Source: Maribellus maritimus (lineage in GTDB: Bacteria > Bacteroidota > Bacteroidia > Bacteroidales > Prolixibacteraceae). Taken from it: 64,000 nucleotides of DNA. Below are positions 34,615-44,157 of the stretch, one piece after another. The position numbers were made by a program, and so were the translations under genes. Location: contig NZ_JAIKLE010000004.1 in NCBI RefSeq assembly GCF_022267315.1, positions 229,371 through 293,370 of the forward strand, read 5' to 3'. The stretch's first letter is position 1; each line of letters opens with the position of its first letter. Below the pieces are notes generated by a model. The model did no database searches, had not been told where the DNA came from, and saw nothing but the letters and a program-made list of their open reading frames with translations.

Positions 34615-36624
34615 CTATGATGTTTTTACAAACTTCATTGTTTTTTGTACTCGATTCGAATTTAAGTACCTTATAATATAGAGACCATTTTTGAGATTAT
34701 ATTCAGAAATACTAATATTTAGTTCTTGAGATTGAAAATTATTAATGAAATTTTTTGACAAAATTTTTGAGCCATTGATGTCAAAAACTTCAATACTAAA
34801 ACTAGTTTCTAAATCTTCTGAAATGTTAAATCTCAGGTTATCACTAACGGGATTTTTTACGAGCTCTATATTAGACGTTTGTTCTTCTTCTATTGAAAAT
34901 GAACTTTTAGAGGTGCCTGTTGATGCACTTTTTTCGCTTGTTGAAGTTGAATCTTTATATCCATAAATAACAATCTCGTTAACCGCTGCATAAACACCCT
35001 CGTTCATACTTAACCGAATGTATCTGGTTGAAATGTTTGTACTGTTTTCTTTCCACGTTTTATATTTATCACACGGTTCAGTAAAGAGCGTTTCCCAATT
35101 TCCCGGTTCCCCTGCAGATACTACTAGGTTTTGCGAATTGTACATGTCGTGTAATGCAATATTGGTAATATTGTATGTTTCTCCTAAATCGATATATACA
35201 TGGTAAGGTCCATAATTCATATTCCAGTAGGGTTTCCACGATTCGCTTATGGGATGCAATCCGTTTTCCGGAGTATAGCTCTGTTCATCAACTAAATAGT
35301 CAGCAGGGTAAATGCTACCACCATCTACTAAATCAACAATCATGTCTGATGTTAAAATAATTTGTTCAGAAGCAATCGTATCTTCTGTTACTGTATCTTC
35401 TTTGTATTCAAAATATTCTTCTCCACCTGGAGCTCCCATGTAAGCATATATCTCAGGAGTTGCTTCCGAGAGAGAATAATCATTTGAGTCAGGAGATGTG
35501 AAACTTATCGTATCCAACTCGGCAATTTTATTATTTGCAAAAACTAAGTTAGAGTCAACGCCCGATGCGTTGGTGAAGAAATCTATATCGGTATCATAAG
35601 TATTGTTGTTAATAACGATGTTATTGATTTCGTTCATATTCTTGATAATTTCGTCGCCACTGTTGTTTACAAAGTAGTTACCTGAAAATACTATAGGATA
35701 ATTTTCTTCACTAAATAATCTGTTATCAATAAAAGCTCCTTTGCAAGAACTTATATAATTATTGGAGAATATATTATTTCCCATTCCCATGGTAATAATT
35801 CCATATTCAGGTGCACCTATCAAGATATTATTGTAAACATTTGCTACCGAATTATCGCCAATTTGCAATATATTATTTTGCCAGGTTTCGTTATCTTGTC
35901 CTGCGTTGAGAAGCGTATTGTTATAAATTTCAACATCTTCTACCATATTCGCAATCTGAACGGCTTCACGGCCAGTATTGCGCACTATGTTGTTGTATAT
36001 TTTAACGTGTTTGAATTCCATTCCAGGACTAGTTGTTTCTCCTAAGTACATCCCCTCAGTAACATTTTCTATAAAACAATCATGTATTACAAGATTTGCA
36101 AAAACGGGTGCCGGAGATGGAGGATTGCCGTCATAATTTTTCTTTGCCATAATTCCAAAGAAGCCTTCATGACTAATTTTTATAAATTCAGCCTCGCAGT
36201 CTGAACTTAGTTCGGAGAATGCAAGTCCACACGTATTGGCAGACAGAGTAAAACCATATTTATATCCGGCATGTCCTGTTCCTGAAACTTTTATAAACTG
36301 GCAATTTTCAAAAGTTATTGCTCCCCAAGCATCAGGAGCATCAATTTGTACTTGTCCTCCTTTGTTTATAACAACAATGGGGTTGTCTTTATCACCGCTT
36401 AATTCTTGAAATCTGAGCGCTTTTGTGCGTTCAGACGAGATGTAGATTGTATCTCCACCACCTGGAGCAGTATCCCAAGTTTCGGCTGTGACATAGTACG
36501 AAGACGATTCATCTATAAGATAACTTATTTCTGTTTGATTTGATTTCGCAAAGAATGGGGTTGTGATGATAACAATAACAATAACTGCAATTTTTATTGA
36601 AATCTGGTTCAATATCTTTTTCAT
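34615..36624 (-). CDS. Secreted parallel beta-helix protein with discoidin domain and T9SS sorting tail
   Basis: 669 residues with an N-terminal signal peptide (hydrophobic 10-25). A right-handed parallel beta-helix spans about 30-400, with repeated N-rich turns such as VKIYNNIVRNTGREAV and VEIYNNTLLNAG. An F5/8 type C-like sandwich covers about 430-560 (YHVYIDLGETYNITNIALHD, STRYIRLSMNEGV). The last 80 residues are a T9SS type A sorting domain (ELVKNPVSDNLRF, FDINGSKILSKNF, GLYIIRYLNSN). It is exported across the outer membrane and probably binds or cleaves polysaccharide. No catalytic residues could be assigned. Confidence 0.85.
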   Translation of the reverse strand: MKKILNQISIKIAVIVIVIITTPFFAKSNQTEISYLIDESSSYYVTAETWDTAPGGGDTIYISSERTKALRFQELSGDKDNPIVVINKGGQVQIDAPDAWGAITFENCQFIKVSGTGHAGYKYGFTLSANTCGLAFSELSSDCEAEFIKISHEGFFGIMAKKNYDGNPPSPAPVFANLVIHDCFIENVTEGMYLGETTSPGMEFKHVKIYNNIVRNTGREAVQIANMVEDVEIYNNTLLNAGQDNETWQNNILQIGDNSVANVYNNILIGAPEYGIITMGMGNNIFSNNYISSCKGAFIDNRLFSEENYPIVFSGNYFVNNSGDEIIKNMNEINNIVINNNTYDTDIDFFTNASGVDSNLVFANNKIAELDTISFTSPDSNDYSLSEATPEIYAYMGAPGGEEYFEYKEDTVTEDTIASEQIILTSDMIVDLVDGGSIYPADYLVDEQSYTPENGLHPISESWKPYWNMNYGPYHVYIDLGETYNITNIALHDMYNSQNLVVSAGEPGNWETLFTEPCDKYKTWKENSTNISTRYIRLSMNEGVYAAVNEIVIYGYKDSTSTSEKSASTGTSKSSFSIEEEQTSNIELVKNPVSDNLRFNISEDLETSFSIEVFDINGSKILSKNFINNFQSQELNISISEYNLKNGLYIIRYLNSNRVQKTMKFVKTS

Positions 36625-36917
36625 AACTTACAAACTTTATCTTTCTTACTGCTGTGGATTGTTTTTTTCAATCCTGATTTTTGATAGAAAAGAAGTGCGT
36701 CCTTCTTTCTCTAATGGTACTTGCAAGTTAGATATATTGCATTAGAAAACGGTGATACGAAGTTCTGAAAAAGAGGGTTAAAAATGCTGATTATTGCCGC
36801 CGCGATTTTATGTTAATAATAGAAATTATTTAGAAAAGAAGAAAAAAGACTAAGGTAATTTGTAAATAAACGCTAATATTTTTTTAGTTGATCTTAATGT
36901 GCTAGTCCTTTAGTAGG

Positions 36918-38105
36918 TTATCCTCTTTTCGCTCTTTCCCATTTTACGGATTGGTTCCCCTTTAAATATCGTCTGAAACCCATGAAAACAGATAGATTCA
37001 TGATGAAAAAGTAATAAGGAATAAAAAGAATTTTTACTTTTATTTTTCTGTTTTCAAGAAACCAGCCAGTTAACGCCATTATGTAAAAAAGTATTTGGCC
37101 ATAGAAAAGGAGAGTGTACAAATTGCTGATCTCAAAACTCACATTAATCGCTAAAATTAGATTAAGTGGAATAATTAGTAATAATAAAAGAGGTGTCAAC
37201 GTCCAACGTAAAACCCGGTGTGAAATATATTGAAAAGACAAAGTTCCGTATTTGAAAATGTTTAAGAGAGGACTGAGACGAATAACTGATTGTATTCCTC
37301 CGGCCGATATTCTTATTTTTCGTTTTAATTCTTCTTTTACATTTGCCGATGCTGTTTCTATTGCATAAGCATTCGGGTTGTATTGAATAGTATGTCCGCC
37401 CATCGCAACACGAAGAGAAATGATAAAGTCATCGAGTAGAGTATCTTTTTCCACTTCCTGCCAGAGCTCGGTTCGGATGGCAAAAAGTTCGCCTGCTGCA
37501 CCCACAACCGAGTACAATTCTGCATCCCATTTTTTTAGGGTCGATTCATATTTCCAGTATAATCCTTCTCCTGCCCCTGCTGCCGCATCCGCATCTTTGC
37601 TGTAAATGCGTTTTTCACCGGATACACACCCAACTTTTGGATTTTTGAAAAGATTTACAATTTCTCTTATTGAATCTTCTCCCAGGTTTGTGTTTCCGTC
37701 GGAAAAAATTACGATTGGGGTTTTTACAAATTGCATTCCCCGGTTCATTGCACCAATTTTTCCGCCACGTTCGTCTAAATGATGAACTTCAATACCTTCG
37801 TATTTACGGAGTAAATCAGGGGTTCCGTCATCAGAACCATCGGTTACCCAAAGGTGTTTTACCTTTTCTTTTGGATAATTCAGACTAAATGAATTCTTTA
37901 CTTTTTTATCAACATAGTCTTTTTCGTTGTATGCTGCAACAAAAAGGGTAACTTCAGGCTCATAATTTTCATTTCCTGTATATGGTTTAGCTAAACCCAG
38001 TATTCGTCTTATTTTTATTATCAGAAAAAGTAGAATTCCATAACCAAGATATGAGTAGAAAATTATAAAAAGAGAAATCCAGAAGATAATTTCAAGAGCT
38101 TTCAT
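36918..38105 (-). CDS. Membrane glycosyltransferase family 2
   Basis: 395 residues. A first transmembrane helix (IIFWISLFIIFYSYLGYGIL), a GT2 core (VTLFVAAYNEKDYV, VTDGSDDGTPDLL, PIVIFSDGNTNL as DxD-like site, SVVGAAGELFAI, LLDDFIISL) and three or four C-terminal helices. The pattern fits processive or polyprenyl-linked sugar transfer at the inner membrane. It is the last gene of the leftward polysaccharide operon, 19 bases after a GT4 gene. Confidence 0.88.
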   Translation of the reverse strand: MKALEIIFWISLFIIFYSYLGYGILLFLIIKIRRILGLAKPYTGNENYEPEVTLFVAAYNEKDYVDKKVKNSFSLNYPKEKVKHLWVTDGSDDGTPDLLRKYEGIEVHHLDERGGKIGAMNRGMQFVKTPIVIFSDGNTNLGEDSIREIVNLFKNPKVGCVSGEKRIYSKDADAAAGAGEGLYWKYESTLKKWDAELYSVVGAAGELFAIRTELWQEVEKDTLLDDFIISLRVAMGGHTIQYNPNAYAIETASANVKEELKRKIRISAGGIQSVIRLSPLLNIFKYGTLSFQYISHRVLRWTLTPLLLLLIIPLNLILAINVSFEISNLYTLLFYGQILFYIMALTGWFLENRKIKVKILFIPYYFFIMNLSVFMGFRRYLKGNQSVKWERAKRG

Positions 38106-38124
38106 TTTATCAGAATTTAATGGG

Positions 38125-39279
38125 TTAGCTTTTATTACTATTTAATTCGTTGTATATTTCTTCATAGAGGTTGAGATAAGACTTCGCCATATTTTCCCAA
38201 GAGAACTCTTTTGCTCTTTTTATCCCTTTCTCCGTCAATTCTTTTTTTAACGTCTCGTTGTTTAAAATTTTGAAGATAGCATCTGTTATTTCTTCTGATT
38301 TGGCAGGGTTTACAATTAGAGCGGAGTCTCCTGCTATTTCGGGCATTGATGACGTATTTGATGTAATTACCGGAATACCGCAAGCCATCCCTTCTAAAAT
38401 AGGAATTCCAAAACTTTCGCGTAGAGATGGATATAGGAATACTTCACATTGATTGATAATGGCAGGAAGATCCGTATTTACAACGTATCCGGTTAGTTGT
38501 ATATCTTCCCTGATTTCAGGGTGCCCGATTTCAAAAAGTATTTTATTAAGGGCTGATTCTTCATAATCAAGCATCACCAGTTTATATTTTAACAAACTTT
38601 TTTCATTAAACTCAGCAAATGCTTTTAATACATTTATTGTATTTTTTTTTGGGTCGGTATTGCCAAAGAAGAATAGAAAATGGTCGGGAAGTTTATATTT
38701 CTCTTTGGCGGCAAAAAGTACTTGTTTGTTCTCAATTTTTTTAAAGTGTTCTCCTACACCGTTATAGATGGTAACCAATTTTTCGCCAAGCCCCATAAAG
38801 TTTTTAATTCGTTCTTTTTCAAAATTGGAAACTGTTGATACCCTTTTGCTTTTTCTTATAACAGGGGGAACAACAAAGCGGCGGTACATATTTCCTAACT
38901 TTTGATACCAGGTTCCTGCTTTTTTGAAAATGCTAATAATTTCCAGGTAAATAATATCATGTAAAATGGTTATCAAAGGAACTTTAGACCAAACCGGGCC
39001 CGTATTGCTGGTACAATGCAAAATATCGCAGCCTTCTCTTTTTGCCGCTTTAGGAAGGGCTATTTGTTCCCAGATGGGGTAGGGGCCGCCTCCTAACTCT
39101 ATTATTTTGAAATTTGGCGCATCCGGAATACAGCTGTTGTCAACATCGGGTTTTACAAAAACAATATATTCATTTTTTTTGTCTATAAGTTGCAGGTTTT
39201 TTATCAGTTCCAGTGCAACCATATCCATCCCGTGTTTTTTCTTTCGATAAAGCCGTTGTCCTTCAATCCCTATTTTCAT
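38125..39279 (-). CDS. Glycosyltransferase family 4
   Basis: 384 residues, GT-B fold. The N-terminal half has the acceptor-side Rossmann domain. The C-terminal donor site reads PSLRESFGIPILEGMACGIPVITSN, with the E-x7-E motif, then EIAGDSALIVNP. It retains configuration when transferring from a nucleotide sugar in the cytosol. The N-terminus GIEGQRLYRKKKHGMDM is typical of mannosyl- or rhamnosyl-type GT4 enzymes, but specificity cannot be read. Confidence 0.88.
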   Translation of the reverse strand: MKIGIEGQRLYRKKKHGMDMVALELIKNLQLIDKKNEYIVFVKPDVDNSCIPDAPNFKIIELGGGPYPIWEQIALPKAAKREGCDILHCTSNTGPVWSKVPLITILHDIIYLEIISIFKKAGTWYQKLGNMYRRFVVPPVIRKSKRVSTVSNFEKERIKNFMGLGEKLVTIYNGVGEHFKKIENKQVLFAAKEKYKLPDHFLFFFGNTDPKKNTINVLKAFAEFNEKSLLKYKLVMLDYEESALNKILFEIGHPEIREDIQLTGYVVNTDLPAIINQCEVFLYPSLRESFGIPILEGMACGIPVITSNTSSMPEIAGDSALIVNPAKSEEITDAIFKILNNETLKKELTEKGIKRAKEFSWENMAKSYLNLYEEIYNELNSNKS

Positions 39280-39317
39280 TTTTTTCGTATTTAACTCTAA
39301 CTGCTCTCTCCGAAATA

Positions 39318-40433
39318 TTAGCTTAAAAGACTGGAATACAAATCTTCAATTTCACTTATCATGCGTTTTATTCCGAAATTTTTAGTTATAAAATTGAATC
39401 CTTCTTCTGCCAAAGAATTGCGTAATTTTTTATTTTTATGCAGCTGAATAAGTTCATTCGCGAGTTTCTCAGGATTTTTTTCAGGAACAATTATTCCGGT
39501 TACTCCATTGTTTATTAGCTCAATATTTCCATCGGCAGGAGAGGCAATAACTGGTTTCTTCATAGCCATTGCTTCAATAATTCCAATAGGAAATCCTTCC
39601 CAAAGTGATGGAAGACAATATATGTCAATAGCGTCTAATATATCTGGTATATCAGTTCTGAAAGGCTGAAAAATTATGCGATCGTTTAGCTTTAGTTTGT
39701 TTACTAGAGCAACTGCCTCATTTTTGAGGTTTCCTTCCCCTACAATTAGTAGCATAACATTTTTTTCGCTCTGAGCAATAATTCGCATTGCTTCTATCAT
39801 GGAAAAAGGATCCTTTTGCTGTGTAATTCTTACAATGTAACCGATTAACGTTATTTCCGGAGCTATATTTAGCTCAGCTCTAATATCTTTAAAATTTCTA
39901 TTAGGATTAAATTTTTCAAAATCAACGGAATTATAGATAACCGTTGAACGTTTCATATTAAATAGCTTGATCCCATCTTCTTGGTTGCTATGGGAAACAC
40001 AAATTGTTTTGGAGGCTTTATTTGTAAGAAATTTTTCCATTCGTTTTCTAAGCTCCCGAACAAAGAACTTTTGATCGATATGGAATGACCATCCGTGTAC
40101 CGTATAAATTATCGGAATTTTTAACTTTTGAGAGGCCCAAAAGACATTAGACATTGCGCGAGAGCCATGCGCATGAATAAGGTCAATTTTTTCTTCCTTT
40201 ATAAAATTTGTTATTTCTTTCCATTTTGCAAAATCAAAAGCTTTCTCTGTATATATTACAGAAGTGGCTATATTATTGTTTTTCATTAGTTCGACCATCG
40301 GGCCATCTGTAAAAGATAAAACTATCGGTTGGTATCTCACTGTGTTAAGATTCATGGTTAAATCTATAACATGGCTTTCTCCGCCACCAATATTCCCTTG
40401 GCGAATCGTTTCAAGTATTTTAAAGGTTCTCAT
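39318..40433 (-). CDS. Glycosyltransferase family 4
   Basis: 371 residues. N-terminal QGNIGGGESHVIDLTMNL acceptor-site Gly loop, middle LIHAHGSRAMSNVF and TVHGWSF, and the donor-site motif PSLWEGFPIGIIEAMAMKKPVIAS with its E-x7-E pair. It is a cytosolic or peripheral GT-B enzyme of the polysaccharide operon. Sugar specificity is unknown. A 236-base gap separates it from the next upstream gene. Confidence 0.88.
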   Translation of the reverse strand: MRTFKILETIRQGNIGGGESHVIDLTMNLNTVRYQPIVLSFTDGPMVELMKNNNIATSVIYTEKAFDFAKWKEITNFIKEEKIDLIHAHGSRAMSNVFWASQKLKIPIIYTVHGWSFHIDQKFFVRELRKRMEKFLTNKASKTICVSHSNQEDGIKLFNMKRSTVIYNSVDFEKFNPNRNFKDIRAELNIAPEITLIGYIVRITQQKDPFSMIEAMRIIAQSEKNVMLLIVGEGNLKNEAVALVNKLKLNDRIIFQPFRTDIPDILDAIDIYCLPSLWEGFPIGIIEAMAMKKPVIASPADGNIELINNGVTGIIVPEKNPEKLANELIQLHKNKKLRNSLAEEGFNFITKNFGIKRMISEIEDLYSSLLS

Positions 40434-40669
40434 TTTTTTATATGGTGTTTTTACTTTTTATTTTCGTTTTCAACTTTTCGTAATTCAATATATTCAGACA
40501 TCGAAAATAACCAGCTTGGTTATTTTGATGTATTTTATTTTCTTCTGTTTTTTTGCTATATGTTGCATCTGGTAACTATGATAAAATTTAAGAGTTAGTT
40601 TATAAAAAATAGTGTTAGGTCATTTATGTTTTTTTTCATCCATACTTTTAGACCCAATTTTTCTATTCT

Positions 40670-41878
40670 TTAGTTGTCCATGGTTCCATGTTCTGTATGT
40701 ATAAATTTTTTGTTTGCTCCTTTTAACTTAAATAATGAAGCAAACATTAAAAAGAAAGCTTTGGGTAAAGTTAAGGCTGCTTTTAAGGTTTTGACAGAAT
40801 AAAATTTTCCGGGAATACTAAAAAGAAATGCCAAAAACACCAATAAAAATACAGGCCACCATTCGTTGAACCCAAATTTCAAAAAGTTTGCGTTTGGAAA
40901 TATCAAATCAATAAAACCATATAAAAGAGTAATAATTGTAACTAAGCCAACTAAAAGAACTCTTGGGGGAGAACCCATTTGATAAACTTTATCAAAGAAA
41001 TCAATATTCCCTTTAAAGAATAAGTGATAGATTCCCGGGAAAAAATATCTGCCAAAATATATGAATTGTGCAGAAAGCCATCTTTTCCGTTGATTTGTAA
41101 ATACCTCCGACTTTTGAACTTTTTCATCTAAAATAATAGCATCCTGTAAGTATTCTATTTTGTATTTATTTTTCAGAAGTTTTAGCTCCAGTTCTTTATC
41201 GAATCCGCCAACAGCTTTTACGTTTGCCATTGTTTCTTTAAAAAAAGAGTAGTCAAATGCCATTCCCGAGCCAATTAAAGCCGATGAAAAACCCAGATTT
41301 CGGTGCCCTTTTCTGAAGATATTGTTGTTTACCTCTTCACTTATGGCATCAAGAATTGCAAAAGATGTATTTGTGTTTTTTGCAACTCGATGACCTTGAA
41401 CTACTTTAAATCCATTTTCAAAAGCCTGATTAATTTTCGAGATGACATCTTCTTGCATGATATTATCGGCATCTAAAATAAGAGCCACATCATAATTATC
41501 GCCTAATTCAAACATGGCTTTGTTCAGTGCCTTCGATTTTGTACTCACTTCAAATGAAACTTCGATAACAGTAATGGGGAGTTCTCTTAGTTTTTTGAGT
41601 GTTTCGGTTTGGAATGAATCTGCGATGATTACAACTTCATAACTTTCCTTGGGATAGTCTTGCTTTAAAGCTTCCTTCGCAACGTCGATAATAACAGCAT
41701 CTTCCTTGTAGCCGGGTATTAAAACAGCAAATTTCCTGATTTTGGGATTTGGATTTATTTTTTGTTTTCGTGAAAAAACTCCTGCAAACCCAAATATGAA
41801 AACATAAATGGCTGCAAAACCAAAATATATCCAAAGTATAAATTCAAAAAGGTTTATTATGAATTTTAGAACCGCCAT
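40670..41878 (-). CDS. Processive-type membrane glycosyltransferase family 2
   Basis: 402 residues. One N-terminal and about four C-terminal membrane helices flank a GT2 domain with VLIPGYKEDAV, VALILDADNIM (DxD), AVGGFDKELELKL and TNQRKRWLSAQ (QxxRW). The last motif marks processive enzymes such as cellulose or hyaluronan synthases, although many single-addition transferases share it. Six bases separate it from the upstream gene. Confidence 0.88.
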   Translation of the reverse strand: MAVLKFIINLFEFILWIYFGFAAIYVFIFGFAGVFSRKQKINPNPKIRKFAVLIPGYKEDAVIIDVAKEALKQDYPKESYEVVIIADSFQTETLKKLRELPITVIEVSFEVSTKSKALNKAMFELGDNYDVALILDADNIMQEDVISKINQAFENGFKVVQGHRVAKNTNTSFAILDAISEEVNNNIFRKGHRNLGFSSALIGSGMAFDYSFFKETMANVKAVGGFDKELELKLLKNKYKIEYLQDAIILDEKVQKSEVFTNQRKRWLSAQFIYFGRYFFPGIYHLFFKGNIDFFDKVYQMGSPPRVLLVGLVTIITLLYGFIDLIFPNANFLKFGFNEWWPVFLLVFLAFLFSIPGKFYSVKTLKAALTLPKAFFLMFASLFKLKGANKKFIHTEHGTMDN

Positions 41879-41883
41879 TGCTC

Positions 41884-43083
41884 TTAATTTTTTAATTTTT
41901 TATCCCTAAAATTTTTGATTACTTTTTCGAATAGAATTGCCCGGTTTTCCCAAGAAGTTTGTTCTGCAAATTTTATCCTTTCGGTTATTTTATCTCTAGT
42001 GTCATTTTTTATTTCATTGTCAATTGCATTGCAAAATTCTTCTTTATTGAACGTAAAAGAGACAATGTTTTTAAACTCGGGTAAATTTGCAAATGAGGTT
42101 AAAACAACCGGGACTCCTACTGATAAATATTCGTTAATCTTAAGAGGGTAAATATTTTTTGTATAATCACTACAGATATATGGAATTAGTCCAACGTCGC
42201 ATTGTTTTAGCAATGCCGGAACTTCGTGAGCCTGAACCGGAGGAAGAAAAGTTACATTGGAATATTTCTGTAATTGTTGTGCTACTTTTTTATTCATTTG
42301 GTCGCCAACAAATTCAAATTCATATTCTGGCAGGTTTTGAATAGCATGTTCAACTGTTTCCAGGTCAAATCGGTGATCGATGCTTCCAATATACCCCACT
42401 TTCTTTGTTTTGTTTGTCAGAACATCTGTTTTTGTTTCCTTATTAAATAGTTTGAAATCAACGCCGTTTTTTACAACTTTTATATTTGAGTTCAAATGTT
42501 TCATTGTATTTTTAAGGTAGTCAGACGTAACAATTACACCGTCGGAAATTTCTGTAAACTTTTGATCTGATTGAACGGCTCTGTCTCCGTATCTTAAAAT
42601 ATCCGGGCCGTCATAACAATAAAAAAGGTGTAACACTTCTTTCAGTTTTCCCTTTAGTTTTAATCCGTAGATAGAGTTGTAAGCATTAATACAAGTTGGG
42701 GCATCCATTTTTAATTTTCGAAGGCTGCGTCTAACTGTTCTCGAAAAAATTTTTGCATTAATACTTAAAAGTAAATTGTAGAGCCAATTCGATTTAAATG
42801 CAGCAAAAGGCAACATCGGCGGAACTACCAAATGATAAACAGAAGTGTTAAATGCCGTTTTTTTTGTGACTAGCCTTTTCTTTGTTCCCAGCATTCTTGC
42901 AACCGGTGCCCGGCCTTTACCCAGAAGAGACATTACTAAATCTTTAATAGTAAAGGGGTATTCTACAAACAGAACTTTGTTGTTTTTTGCGATTAAAGAC
43001 AGAAGCTGAACTGTTGATTTTGTATAAAAACCCTCCCATGTTGTATTTGAAACACATACAATATTTTGCAAATAGTTTTCCAT
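41884..43083 (-). CDS. Glycosyltransferase (GT4-like)
   Basis: 399 residues, GT-B fold. The N-terminus CVSNTTWEGFYTKSTVQLLSLIA is a form common in Bacteroidota polysaccharide loci. The C-terminal half includes VGYIGSIDHRFDLETVE, VTFLPPVQAHEVPALLKQCDVGLIPY and YPLKINEYLSVGVPVVLTS as the donor site. It lacks the exact E-x7-E spacing of classical GT4 enzymes but keeps the KINEYL Glu. The substrate is unknown. Confidence 0.82.
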   Translation of the reverse strand: MENYLQNIVCVSNTTWEGFYTKSTVQLLSLIAKNNKVLFVEYPFTIKDLVMSLLGKGRAPVARMLGTKKRLVTKKTAFNTSVYHLVVPPMLPFAAFKSNWLYNLLLSINAKIFSRTVRRSLRKLKMDAPTCINAYNSIYGLKLKGKLKEVLHLFYCYDGPDILRYGDRAVQSDQKFTEISDGVIVTSDYLKNTMKHLNSNIKVVKNGVDFKLFNKETKTDVLTNKTKKVGYIGSIDHRFDLETVEHAIQNLPEYEFEFVGDQMNKKVAQQLQKYSNVTFLPPVQAHEVPALLKQCDVGLIPYICSDYTKNIYPLKINEYLSVGVPVVLTSFANLPEFKNIVSFTFNKEEFCNAIDNEIKNDTRDKITERIKFAEQTSWENRAILFEKVIKNFRDKKLKN

Positions 43084-43139
43084 GTTGAATTAGAGTTGCA
43101 AAGGTTTGTTTTTGCGTTTATTACTCTTCTCTCCCTGTT

Positions 43140-44084
43140 TTAATTCGATTTCAATTTTCTCAATTTGTTTCTAATTTTTAGCGCCGTTTTACGTAAAAAT
43201 GGAAGATATTTTCCGCTTTTTAAATTGTAGTAAAATGACTGGGCATCAAAAATCATCTCAAAATTTTCGGTGCATAAAACGGGTTTCTTGGTTATTCTGT
43301 TTATTTCGAGCGCCTGCGAAAGTGAACTTTCAACGAAAAGTACATAAGGCTTTTCCATGTAATATTTGGCTTTATGCTCAGCATGATTATTCGCTTTTTG
43401 TCTGGCTTGCATATCAGGCAAATTGAGCATGATTAGTTCTTTATATCTTACATTGTTCTTTTTTAGCCATGTCTCAGTTTCTATCCTGTATTTTTCAAGT
43501 CTTGATGTAACCAGTGTGCCTATTTTAGCCCCCGGAATATATAGCGGCGGAGCATTCAGCACAAAATCGCGATATTTCTCGCCATCGTCATTTTGCTCTT
43601 CTGTCGGATCAATACATAAAACTCCGTCAATATCAAAACATGCTTTCTCCAATGAAGTGTGATTAAATACGTTCCATTGAAAATATCGCGGTAGAGGAAC
43701 TATTTCAAAAAAATAATCTACTTTCTTCTCTTTTCCCGGGATAACATATATTGCACAGTATTTTAAATCGAAGTCTTTTTCTATTGTTTTTAATCTGTCT
43801 TTGCTTTTTTGCATTGCAGACCCAGAAGCAATACTGTCATCAACAACGAGCACTTTTTTGAAATTCTTTATGTCAAAAAATTGTCCGCGTTCTCCTGCTT
43901 TATAGATATGTCCATTTAGAAATGAATCAATATCAGTATAAGGCCGGTTTAAGTATAACGCCAATAAATTTGCCGGGAGCATTCCACTTCTGGGAATTCC
44001 CACAATTAAATCGAAGTCACGGGGAAGTATATTTAAGCGTTTTAATATAATTTGATTTAAATCGGAGATATTTCTGTAATACAT
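43140..44084 (-). CDS. Phosphoribosyltransferase-HAD phosphatase-like fusion
   Basis: 314 residues. The N-terminal half is a type I phosphoribosyltransferase fold: LIVGIPRSGMLPANLLA and the PRPP loop VLVVDDSIASGSAMQKSK. From about residue 165 a HAD-like domain begins with CFDIDGVLCIDPTEE (DxD motif I), LVTSRLEKYR (motif II-like) and a late LFVESSLSQA. It sits between Wzy and glycosyltransferase genes, suggesting a part in making an unusual nucleotide sugar or recycling one. That function is inferred from location only. Confidence 0.78.
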   Translation of the reverse strand: MYYRNISDLNQIILKRLNILPRDFDLIVGIPRSGMLPANLLALYLNRPYTDIDSFLNGHIYKAGERGQFFDIKNFKKVLVVDDSIASGSAMQKSKDRLKTIEKDFDLKYCAIYVIPGKEKKVDYFFEIVPLPRYFQWNVFNHTSLEKACFDIDGVLCIDPTEEQNDDGEKYRDFVLNAPPLYIPGAKIGTLVTSRLEKYRIETETWLKKNNVRYKELIMLNLPDMQARQKANNHAEHKAKYYMEKPYVLFVESSLSQALEINRITKKPVLCTENFEMIFDAQSFYYNLKSGKYLPFLRKTALKIRNKLRKLKSN

Positions 44085-44157
44085 GAAACTTATGGTTTAA
44101 ATATTTTTTGTATCAAGGTTTGCTTCGTAAATATACAATAAACTTTTGATTACTAGC

